From positions 1,550,001-1,614,000 of the forward strand of contig OZ023188.1 of assembly GCA_963995505.1 (NCBI GenBank): a stretch of DNA of 64,000 bases, in the 5' to 3' direction. The notes beneath the pieces are model-generated. The model worked only from the letters and a program-made list of their open reading frames with translations. It did not search any database and had not been told where the DNA came from. The position numbers were made by a program, and so were the translations under genes. This document shows, one piece after another, positions 23,267-33,707 of the stretch; position 1 is the stretch's first letter; the number at the start of each line of letters is the position of its first letter. The DNA is from Hypericum androsaemum. Taxonomy: Eukaryota; Streptophyta; Magnoliopsida; Malpighiales; Hypericaceae.

Positions 23267-24913
23267 TGAATTAAAAAACTCCAACCTAAAGCGGTCCCCG
23301 AAAACATTGGTTACTTGGATAAGGTAAATAGATTTAGTTGGAATTAATTTATTGATACTTGTACAGCTTGCTGCGTTTTAGTGGAAAAATTACATGGTAT
23401 TTTACTAATTTAAGTTTGGATAGAGTTTTAAAGGATAACAATGACTATCTTACCAAATTTTGACATTTTTTATTTTTAGAGTTCAAATTTTAGACACATA
23501 AGTTAGATTAGCTCTCTTTCGGTTGTTGATAGAGCTCGTTGGTGTTGGCACTAAAAATCAAATTAAGATTTGGTTAAATGATCTTAATTGAGGAATAATT
23601 TATATTTGGTAAGTAATTAATGAAGAATTTTCGAGTTACACAAAAGCAATTAAGGAATATTAATTATCTTAGATTAAGGAATTTTGTTTGGTAAGTAAAT
23701 AAAAATTTTAAAGAATAATTTTTCACTAATATTACACCTATAAAAAATTGAACGGACTTCCGTGATTAAAAAAAATTGAAAAGACTTTCGTCAATCTAAA
23801 AGGATTTTTAGGGTTTAAATTTTTAGGCTGTACAATTATTCTATCGTTGCGATTCTCATATAACGTTTTGGGTTAAATTCATTTTAGTTCTATGTGTTTT
23901 TTAGAAAATCCCACAAAACTCACCAAATTATGGAAACATCCAATAATACTGCTTAGCTTTTCTCTTCGGCCAGTAGATGGGGCAGATATCATGAATTATT
24001 ACAATTTAGATTTTTCATATCTAACTCAAATTTTTGGTAGATTTTCTATTATAAACAAACTTATCTCACCCTCGTAAACCAATTTCGTCGGCCAAAATTT
24101 GCATTAGCATTAACTTTGTTATCATGTCATGACATGAAAATCGTGTGAGCAGCTATGAAATCCATGATCAAACCACTCTAATATCATTTTAGAATTTTCA
24201 TATCAAATCCAAATTTTAATACAATAGACGATAGATTTTCAACACCTATAAATAAGTCAAACATTGCAACTAAATAATTTCAACAATAACAAAGTATAAA
24301 AATACTGCTGAGCTTTTATATGATGGTCAATTATACTTCAAGGCGATTACCATGGATGATAACCAAGAATAAAGACAGATCTTGAAATATATACGCATAT
24401 GATTTTTTTTTATAAGTGAATTTTATATATATAACAAAATTTAAAACTTACAATTGAAACTTCCGACCAATTGAAATATATATATAATTAGCAATTCATA
24501 GTTAATCCCTTCCTCGGATAATGCCAATTAATTCGGATCAAACGGCGGCATGCATGCACCTGAAAAATTGCTGAAACGAGTTTGGGTTGAGGAAGAGATG
24601 AGCTGTAGTTTAATTAATTTTTCCAACTTGGGACGGTGAACGTATGAAGAAGCTAATAATAATGTTGGGTCCAACATTTGAATCTCGATGAGGATAAGGG
24701 AATCTTAGTGCGTATACTTTTTTTGACAACTGCATATTCTATTATACCACAACTAGATGCACTGTCGTGGCCAATGTTCATTTTTCCCGAACTAGTGATG
24801 GTTTAATATATCGAATTTCATCAAAATTAAAAAAAATCAAAAAAATGAATGTCAATATACTGCAAGTTCTTTTTTTGTTAATTCCATTATTTTTCCACAA
24901 ATCTCAAGCCTTA

Positions 24914-25876
24914 GGGTGTGTTTGGTACCTGTTTTGGACAAGACAGTATTCGACAGACCTATTTGTTTTAACTGTCTTGTCCTATGTTTGGTAATTTTAT
25001 TATAGGATTGGACATGCACTACAGTTCTCTGTTTGGTTCATGTAACAGATCAGCATGTAATATTGTTAAAGACGAAACTACCCTTCATTATAATAAAAGA
25101 GTGTATTCATTAATTTGTTTAAAATCGATCATTGCATTTACATTAAAAATTATTGTAAGCCGCAAAAAAAATTATTGTATCAAAAACCAAATCTTCACAT
25201 ACAAAAAATCAATACCAAAATTAGCTTCTGGTAATAAAGCAGTCTCGTCAAGGAAAAATACATGGTTTTTGTACAATTATCTCAAGCCTAAATAGAATTC
25301 TCAATTTTGCCCAAGTAGTAATGAATTTCAATTCAGCCTCTCGTAAAACTGTAGAATATAAAAAAATAGAATTACATCATTTGACAGTATACAAAGTGTT
25401 CGTGTCTTAGTTATCACATACAATAGGTTTATTGACCTATGATCCTTGGTAATAATCCTCAATAGGTTTTCACTCTATAACTATATAATATCAATATTAA
25501 AATATTTATTGAGTTAAGTAATCTGAAATGGAAGGGAAAAAAGGATAAAAAAGAAATAAATATATTTTGACCGAAGAGAAGAAAACTAAATTATATGAGA
25601 TAAAAATTGTGAAAAATCCTAGCCACGTGGAAAAATACGTGGGTGAACGGAGGGAAGGATGAATTAAATATTAAAAAGCACGGCTAATATGGTAAGGAAA
25701 AAAGAAGTTGATTCTTGTATTAGGACTGATTTTTTAAGCTCGTAAATTTAAATGAGACAAAAATTTGGTGTAAGGTTTGGACAATTTTTTCTCTTGTCCA
25801 AGTCAATTGTTGTTACAAACATGGACTTGGGACAAAAATCATTGTTCAAACCTGTCAATGCGTAACAAACGCAACC
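24914..25876. mobile_element. PIF/Harbinger-type non-autonomous element
   Basis: 963 bp flanked by TTA (24911-24913 and 25877-25879), the 3-bp target typical of PIF/Harbinger. The termini GGGTGTGTTTGGTACC and the reverse complement of the right end, GGTTGCGTTTGTTACG, match at 12 of 16 positions and resemble Tourist-like TIRs. Subterminal gga-caag/cttgtcc motifs recur inside both ends. There is no transposase, so it would need one in trans. Confidence 0.75.
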
Positions 25877-26146
25877 TTAGTGTTTTGTGGAAATATGGAT
25901 CCATCACAACGACCCTATTTTCTATCACAAGCGGTTGATCTTTCAAAAAAAAAATTTACCGTACTACTCGTAAGTGGTCCGAGTGACAGCATTGGTCCAT
26001 TTCAAGTAAATTGTCTGGGAGTCTGTATGTTTTCTTATCTTCGCAATGTCCCTTCTTAAATCTCGGTATGTAGCTCGCTCTATCTATTTTCTCTAAAGCA
26101 ACTTTGCTATAATTTGGACTAGTTGTCTTCTAGGAGTTAATATATA

Positions 26147-26696
26147 CAGTAAAACTCTCTAAAGTGATATTGTTAGGACCGAAGAAAAATATCACTTTAA
26201 AAAAGTTATTAGATAAGAGAAGTTTATATTTTTCTTCTCCAAAAATATTAAAAGTAAGTTTTTGAACAATTGATACATAAATACCCAAAAAATTACTTTA
26301 TATATATATACAAATTACCTGAAATTTTGACTTATAGCGTTATTCAAATGATACACTTGATTGAGATATTTTCTTACAATAAGGCGACGATCATAAAGAC
26401 CATTCGAAGACGATTTTGAAGATTAACGATGTAAAATTTAACAAAATAAGTAAGTTTAGCGCAAACTAATATCTTACAATATTTTTCGAATCCATAAAGT
26501 ATGAAAAATATATGTATTTATTCAAAAATATCACTTTATGTAGAAATTGGGACCGGGATTTAATACTAAAATTTTCTGAAAAAATATTAGTTATTACGAT
26601 AGAGGGGTTATTAAATTTTAACACTGGTCCCGACTCAAGACCGAAATTTTTTATCACTTTAAAGAAGTTATCACTTTAGAAAGATATACTTTACAG
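26147..26696. mobile_element. Emigrant/pogo-like MITE, degenerate
   Basis: The left end CAGTAAAACTCTCTAAAGTGATA closely resembles the Emigrant (pogo, Tc1/mariner) terminus. The right end, reverse-complemented, reads ctgtaaag followed by ctttctaaagtgata. A TA precedes the left end; the right TA is lost. The motif atcactttaaa is repeated inside both ends. About 550 bp, non-coding. Confidence 0.55.
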
Positions 26697-28200
26697 AGAT
26701 TTTTGTATCTGCTTTCAAAAAAAAATTAATGTAGTCGAGATCCTGCGCGAGGAAGCTTAGCTAAATGTGTTTTGCACCTTCAATTCGTCACTGATCGTAA
26801 TGTAGTACAAATTATCGATGGTTGACTCGAAATTTAAGAGTATTTAATTTGCGTGATCAAAATGTTTCTTGGGTTATGTTATTGTTGAAGATTAATTCGG
26901 AAAACAATTATTGAAAAAAAATTAGGAAAAAACCTATCGTCATTTGTGAGTGTCTACACGTCGACATGTAACATTACGAACACGCTACAAGCAACAATTC
27001 GTGGATCTAGTTGAAGAGTCCCCCTTTTTACGTATCAATAGTTGAAAAATCCAACAATAATTCACATTTTCAATCCTTTTCCATTGCAATACATAAACAA
27101 ACAACTTGATAGCTTTCTAGCTATCCATAGAGTCAACGAGTGAAAAAACAAAATAAACAAAAGTTGGGTTGGCTGGTAATATTTGCAGTACTTTTAATAA
27201 GATCTCAATTTCTGTGAGATGTTATTGATAGAGATTCTCTTAATTTTTCAAAATTATGTAATATCCAGATATTTATAACACTAACTAATTCAAACTTGAG
27301 TCATATAAGACTTTTAGAGATGATAAAAATTCTTCACACCAAATTTTGATATTGTAGTGATCCTAAAATTTGAACTCAAAATTTTAAATTAAATTTGAAC
27401 AACTTCATCATGGAAACCGCTAAATTTCAAATTATTGGCTGTTTTGGATACGGCACACATGAAGTCTAAAATAAAAAATAAAAGTCAACCACAAGCGTTT
27501 GTTCTAATTACTCTTATTTGGAAATCTGCCTTATCCGAATTTAAGCTTACCTTTCCAAGGAGGAGAGAACGAATCTTTAAATCAATCATCCCGACAGAAG
27601 TTTCTTGTTTTAGTTGAAGATTCATTTAGTTTATGAGGGGATAAGTATCGAATAAATTAGATCATTTTAGTTCCCACCAAAAAAATTAGATCCTTTTAGA
27701 ATAATAAGTTTCAAGAATTTACTTCTTATAAAATGCGCCTTAAATTCCCTTGAAATGATATTCCACTTTATTTGGATAATGGCCATAGTATATCCTCTAA
27801 ACTAGGCTGGTGATTGATGTCTTAAATTTTTACACAATGATTACAAATATTAAGGATTGAATTCTCGACATATTTAAATTTGTATAAGTATTGTGTCGTT
27901 AAGATAAATACTCTTTGACTAGCGGTGTCAAACTCTTCATTTTATGGTTTGACATATTATACCTTATGGTTTCAAATTTTTATTCGAGATTTTACGATAA
28001 TTGAATGACACATGTTAACCATAGTTTTTTGAACTATTCAGACGTCATTAATTTTATCTATGTTTCACATGAGTATAACAAAGCTAATATATGTGGGTTT
28101 TTATGGTTTGACATAGCATATCTTGTGGTTTAAATTTTGTACTTGAGATTTTATGATAATTGAACTAATTAATCTTAGTTCATTGAACTATCTGACGTCA
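26697..28200. other. AT-rich spacer
   Basis: No gene is supported. The right part holds a 159-bp-period tandem duplication (described separately). Confidence 0.5.
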
Positions 28201-28218
28201 TTAATTTTATCCATATTT
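27941..28218. repeat. Two-copy tandem duplication, about 159-bp period
   Basis: Copy 1 starts tttatggtttgacatatt (27941) and copy 2 starts at about 28100. Both pass through a gacgtcattaattttat motif. Copy 2 is interrupted at 28218 by a LINE and resumes at 29721 (cacgtgagtttaacag), matching cacatgagtataac in copy 1. Confidence 0.75.
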
Positions 28219-28676
28219 TTTTGGTGAAAGTGGTGAGTGTTATATACTTATTCATTCATAAGCATTACAAGAAACTGAACGGAATATCCCAGCAGCTAAG
28301 GATTCTTGCAGTAGCATAGGAATACAACCCATCGGGGGTGAAATAAAAATATGACAACCCAACTCTAAAGAGAGAGCAAAATTAGATAACCAGTCAGCTA
28401 CCATATTGCCCTCCTGGTAACAATGTCAGACTTTCACTCGCCACTGAAGACCAAGGAGGTTTTGACAGTTAATCACAAGGGACGAAACCGGACGCTCCAC
28501 CTCAATACCCTTGGTAAGACATTTCGCCGCAGTCTGCAAATCTGTCTCAACAATCACCGACTGATATCCTCGATCCCAAGCCAAACACAATCCAAGCCAT
28601 AGAGCCCATAACTCCGAGGCCAAGGAGTTACAAACCCCAGAATTATAGGCAAATCTCACACACCAAAACCCACGAG

Positions 28677-29005
28677 CAGGGGCAGAGGGACTCCAGGAAT
28701 TGCCCCTACTTAATTTTTTTTGTTTGATAACTAGGTATATTTTTTAATGTATGTTCCCACTAAAATTAAAAATTGACCCCACTAAAAAATTAATCAACCT
28801 AAAAATTGAAAACAAATCTTAAAAAAATTTAGGCATTCCTTAATCTTTTAATATATATTATAAGATCTTAATTAGTCTAACTATACTACCATAAATAATA
28901 AAGCAATCAACTAAAAAAAATTATAAATGTTATAATTACATACGTTAAACTTTTTAAAAAAAATTATATTGCCCCCACTTCCCAAATTTTCTGGCTCTGC
29001 CCCTG
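28677..29005. mobile_element. hAT-type MITE inside the LINE RNase H region
   Basis: 329 bp with perfect 11-bp terminal inverted repeats CAGGGGCAGAG / CTCTGCCCCTG and a perfect 8-bp duplication cccacgag (28669-28676 and 29006-29013), which are hAT hallmarks. It has no coding capacity. A shorter relative is at 59075-59262. Confidence 0.92.
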
Positions 29006-29375
29006 CCCACGAGCATCCCGGATGACCCATCCACCTCCCGCCGGGCCAGGATTACCTTTAGACACACCATCCATATTCAATTTCTCGGAGGCGACCATAC
29101 CACTAGCTGTAACCTCCGCTGTACCTTGGCACCATCCTGGCATGAGATGACTAACCAGGCAACATAAAATTCCTTCACTTGAAGCCAAAGAAAAGCAGTA
29201 TCCCCCGGCTGCCCATCTCCATGATCTTGCTCATTTCGACTGAACACAATAGCATACCTCCCCTTCCAAAGCCGCCAACAAGTGGTCGCAAACAACATGT
29301 TCCACTTGACTCCACCATCCAACTCAGAAACAGTCTCCATATTCCCTTCAAGTCAATCTGATATGTCCGACATAA

Positions 29376-29665
29376 AAAATACGGGGACAGATTTGGTGGG
29401 GACTGGGGTAGTCCCCAAACATGGGGACTAACTCAAACCAATATCACTACACATGCAAACCAATATCACTTCACCTGCAAACTAATATCACTTCATATGT
29501 AAACCAGCGTCTTGCAAACCAATATCACTTCACATGCAAACCAATATCACCTGATAGGTTATTGACCATCAGATTTAAAGATAATCAAATCTGACGGCCC
29601 AAAATGTAGTTCCCACCTATGGACAAATTTTCTTTAGTCCCCACTCAATCCGGTCTCAAAAATTA
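29376..29665. repeat. Small element with 22-bp tandem units
   Basis: The ends share a tggggact-type inverted motif (tttggtggggact left; agtccccactcaat right). Bases 29435-29552 contain about five imperfect copies of a 22-bp unit, aaaccaatatcacttcacatgc. Followed by a self-complementary segment around atcagatttaaagataatcaaatctga. Possibly a MITE; superfamily unknown. Confidence 0.5.
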
Positions 29666-29720
29666 CTTGGTGAGCCAAAGCCGGAACCAGCTTCCTCCAA
29701 AATTAATTTTATCCATATTT

Positions 29721-32400
29721 CACGTGAGTTTAACAGAGAAATAACTAGCAGGCACCATAAAGATAACGTAAATTTGGCATGATCAATAGATACGGTAGCG
29801 ACAGCGCAATTTGTCCACAAAATTTTGTATAATTTATTTGTGCATTTCGTTGACTTCCATTTCTGGAAGCACAAGCCCAATATTATTATTTCTTTCGCGG
29901 GTTGACTATCAGCGCAGGTGACTAAGTACAATACAGCTATTAATCGTGATCAATAATATTAGTAGACAATAATGTGCTTAAAAATTCACTACTTGGACGT
30001 GCAAATTGTCAGCCTTAAGCAGCTGCCCGTGTCACTGTATAAGACTTTTTCTTCCCAAAAATGAAAACTCGCTTGTGGCTATTTTGTTGAGTTCTTTAGA
30101 AAGTTGTCGTGTCTTTATTTATTTTTACCTAATCAACTTATGTCGGTCTTCTGTATAGATATTCGTTTGTTGAAGTTTGTTCGAACTTTTTCTCGTAGTA
30201 TGGCATTGCTAACTTCAATCCTTCCGGGACCTTTTGAACATCAGCTTGCGAGTGCTTTACGGCCTGTCGAACATGGGTTCTATTTTTTTGAGGGATAAAG
30301 TGGCACGAAGCCTATATTAAAAACGAGTTACAGAACAGTAAGGAAAAGTACAGACAGAAGATAGGAAACCCAATCAGAAAACGAAAACCGATCCGGTGAC
30401 AACAGGGTGGCACAAAGGGGGGAGTCGAACATGGGTTCTAGAGCGTCTGATTGGGCTAAAGTACTAATATTGGTTCGAGACATTTTCTCTACCTTTTTAT
30501 CTTGGGAAAGTAGGGACACAATGCGTCCTTGAACCGACAACTATCTCATGTGTCGGTTAACATGGCCTCCTCTATCCGTCGGGACCAATAAGAGATAGTA
30601 CGAGAATATTCACATATTATCTATCGACTATGCCGTTCGATCTGATTTCACAAAATGACTCACTTTCCGTGAATGAACCTTCCAAAGGAACCCTAAGTTT
30701 TTGGGACATTGATAATGTGCTTTAAAAGGTAAAACTCTTTAAATTTAGTACATTTTATTAAAAACTATTCAAATGAATTTCTCCAGGACTAAGTTTTAGT
30801 CTGCATTAACATGTGTAGGATCCAATAAATATCTTCGATCCATACCTCTCAATAGTCATCAATACATCATAACTTGTAGGGATACCCAACAACCCGCAGG
30901 AATGGTAATCTTGAGATGGAGAAATTACGTAATTAATTAAAGAAGTGGCAATTAATATTACCTGTAATTAGTTATTGACCCTAATATATTTCTTTCCTTA
31001 ACTTCCTGAAAGGACTGGAAGTCGGTATATTGCTTAACTAGGTCTTGCAAGTTGCAATGGAGATGTACCGCAGCAGGTTAATTTAGTAATAATGTTAGCT
31101 ATCTGCCCCCTTTTTTTGGTAAGTTATAAGGCCACATAGTCAACACTATATATAACCATATATAGCGAAAAATAAATAACTCAAAATTGAGAAATTTAGT
31201 GCTTGCGAGTGTCCTCAAATTTGAAGGAACTCACATTCTATAAGAATTTTGTTTTAGATTTTTAGTTGACTTATGCGAACTTTCAAGGTTATATTAGAGT
31301 TATACATGGGAACTCCCACAAAACAATTCATCACAGTACTTCGCACCTCGGCGTAATAAATTTGCCGAACTACTTAAATTTTTTGTATTCTTATTTTCTT
31401 ACTTATACCATAATTAATTTTGGCATGCATATATATCGCAACGGTGGTTATTTCCTGACATTATGATGATGTTGATGATTAATTGTTTGCCGCTCTAAAT
31501 ATATTGACACAAAAGTATGGGCCATTAACGGGCCAATAGGAAATGGATCATTTCGTTCATTGCCCATATTCCCATGGCCATGTTTGGGCCACTACCCACA
31601 AAATGAGCTTTCATGAGTGGTCAACAAGCACGGAGGAAAGCCATTGGTAGATGATAGCAATATGTCTCGATATTCAGAATTGATTAATATCGAACTTTAT
31701 TTGGAAATTTATTTTTAATTTGTATACATTTCATTCACAAAAGTTTAACTCAGTACTTAATTAAAAAAATAACCTTTTAGACCGACTACCATTTCGGTCA
31801 TATCAGTTTTTATATATACATTTCGCGATTTTTTCATTAGATTTTATCGCACTTAGATTTTAACAATGTTAACGATCGAAATATTGTAAGAGAAATTTTT
31901 TCACTAACTAAATTGTAAATGTTAATATTAATAAACTTTGCTTATCAAAAAATGGAGAGTAGTTTTGAGATGTCTCATCACATCGACTTTGAAAGCATCA
32001 AAGGTGAAAACACAGAAATTGCAAACCCAACACGGCACGGAAGAGCATTGCATTGCAGGATTGTTCGGATTGCCTCTACGATGTGCACCCGTGCTCCCGG
32101 AGCGGGCCGGGATGCTACGGGACAAAAAAAAATTGAAAATAAAAATAAAAACTAAATGGAAAGCGGGGCCGAGCCGCGGCCTCGGGGAGCCGACAGGCCG
32201 GTCTTGGCCCCAATTAATTTTTTTTGGCTTTTCAATCTATTGTAGCTATACTTGACACAATATTATTCATATAAATATATTTTTTCGGATATAATTTGTA
32301 TGGTTATTAATATTAAAGTTATCTTTAAAAAAATTGAAATTCGTATTTTTTTAATATCTATAAATAGAGACCATTATTGACATATTTTGATACACAATCT
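29721..32400. other. AT-rich spacer
   Basis: No gene is supported. It contains one short retroelement tail (30283-30423). A small GC-rich patch at about 32085-32210 (ccggagcgggccggg and gccgagccgcggcc) is of unknown origin. Confidence 0.5.
30283..30423 (-). mobile_element. Heavily 5'-truncated non-LTR retroelement tail
   Basis: 141 bp flanked by the perfect 17-bp duplication gtcgaacatgggttcta (30266-30282 and 30424-30440), with a T-run at the left marking the poly(A) end of a minus-strand insertion. It is too short to classify. The subterminal agtggcacgaagc resembles agtggcgcaaaac in the insertion at 62811-63258. Confidence 0.85.
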
Positions 32401-32417
32401 TGTATTCCAACTTTGGA

Positions 32418-32745
32418 CGCGCGTAACTCGGTCGAATATTGACTTCAAATATATTTTGACATTCTTACACTCCGAATTTGGAGAAGTCATGAACTAAAAA
32501 GTTGTAGATATATGTCCCACCTTCGTTAAGAAACTTGAATCAACTCAATCGGACTCCGGAATAAGAAGTTGTGGCTCCCAAACCGAAACTCGTACTCGTA
32601 ACTCGCTCGACTATTGACTTCAAACGTATTTTCGACATTCTTAAACTCCGAATTTGGAAAAGTCATGAAGTATAAAGTTGTAGATATATATTCCACCTCC
32701 ACTTGCAACTTGTCTCGTAGCTGTTGTGTCGTCAATTCAAATTTG
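32418..32745 (-). repeat. 175-bp tandem repeat, two copies
   Basis: aactcggtcgaatattgact at 32425 and aactcgctcgactattgact at 32600 mark a 175-bp period. Both copies contain ctccgaatttgga and gttgtagatata. The same unit occurs in three copies on the opposite strand at 51026-51548. Confidence 0.85.
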
Positions 32746-32815
32746 GAAAACTTCGAATATTCATTGTCATATTTTATTATAATTTATATATAAATAAAAA
32801 AATAATAGATAATAT

Positions 32816-32970
32816 GTGGATGAGAAAGAAATTAATTATTTATTTTATGGCTTATGTTGGGATGGGTTGTGGGTGTGAATAGAAAAATATTTAATTAGGT
32901 TGAGTTGGGTGTGAATGAGAGAGAAATTAATTATTTATTCCGTGATCTAAATTGTGATGGGTTACGGGTA
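32816..32970 (-). repeat. Dispersed repeat B, copy 1
   Basis: About 155 bp containing two copies of gaaattaattatttatt separated by an atatttaatt.ggttgagttg block. Homologous, in reverse complement, to 52891-53053. No terminal inverted repeat was found, so class is unknown. Confidence 0.7.
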
Positions 32971-33707
32971 AGGGTAGTCTTAGTCTCCCAATTTCCAATT
33001 GCATAATTCTCGGATATAGTTATTCTAGCTGATGCAGTAAATATAGTATTTGGTAACGGAACATGCTTCTCCCAAATTAGTTATATAGTAATCGTGTCTC
33101 TGATACTTATTAAATCGATTAATATAATAACATGTTAAAATCTCAGTATACAGATTTTTACCCGTTGGGTCCGGTCCACGGGTCGTTGTTCACAACTTGG
33201 CGGGTCATCCAAATTAATGCCTACCAGGCTATTCAACTACTCTCATTTTTTGAACCAAAATTATGAAATTATCAATCTAGCAACAGTAGCAATAATAAAA
33301 CGACAGCAATAACAAGCACCTATATTTTTGTATATAAACAATAGTAAGTAACTAAATATCTACTAAATCAACTAATATAAAATTGTAGTCAAATATACTG
33401 ATTCGGGTTTTTTAACATCTGTAACAACTCATAGTAAAAAAATATAACATTTACTACCAAATCATCTCATCGTCCGATTTACATAATTCCCGCCACCTCA
33501 TCCTTACCCAAGAATATTCTACAGGCAGAAAGCTAAAACTTTTCGATATAATCAAGCAAACATAATCATGAAAAAGAATGAGAGAGAAAACGTAATTAGT
33601 GATTAATCTCATCGACAACCCTTTTGAGCCATGAGAAAGAAAGAGAGAGAGAATACAAGGAATTATTTTTTTCTCCTTTATTTTAAACAAAGGTGGAGAG
33701 AGAAAGG
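32971..33707. other. Spacer and promoter of the coiled-coil gene
   Basis: No other gene is supported. A purine-rich leader (agagagaaagg) directly precedes the ATG at 33708. Confidence 0.5.

Larger units (their letters stand above)
19984..24910. other. Long AT-rich spacer upstream of CHX copy B
   Basis: Contains the copy B promoter (minus strand, proximal to 19984). No gene is supported in this 4.9 kb. Present are a possible degenerate MITE (20755-21075), a compound AC/AT microsatellite (23232-23266) and unclassified AT-rich sequence. Short open frames at 21952-22207 and 22587-22923 lack any protein signature. Confidence 0.55.
28219..29702 (-). mobile_element. 5'-truncated L1-type LINE, minus strand, carrying nested insertions
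   Basis: Flanked by the 18-bp duplication ttaattttatccatattt (28201-28218 and 29703-29720). The T-run at the left is the poly(A) side. Minus-strand translation gives the end of a LINE ORF2: a linker (SELDGGVKWNMLFATTCWRLW) and RNase H (KLNMDGVSKGNPGPAGGGW ... VIVETDLQTAAKCLTKG). The RNase H is split by a hAT MITE (28677-29005). A repeat-rich element occupies about 29376-29665 near the truncated 5' end. It is non-functional. Confidence 0.85.

Noticed and set aside
29435..29552. CRISPR-like spaced repeats
   Set aside because: Units are directly adjacent and imperfect, in a plant genome; a minisatellite.
33693..33707. GTG-initiated extension of the coiled-coil protein
   Set aside because: Plant nuclear genes start at ATG; the ATG at 33708 gives the family N-terminus.
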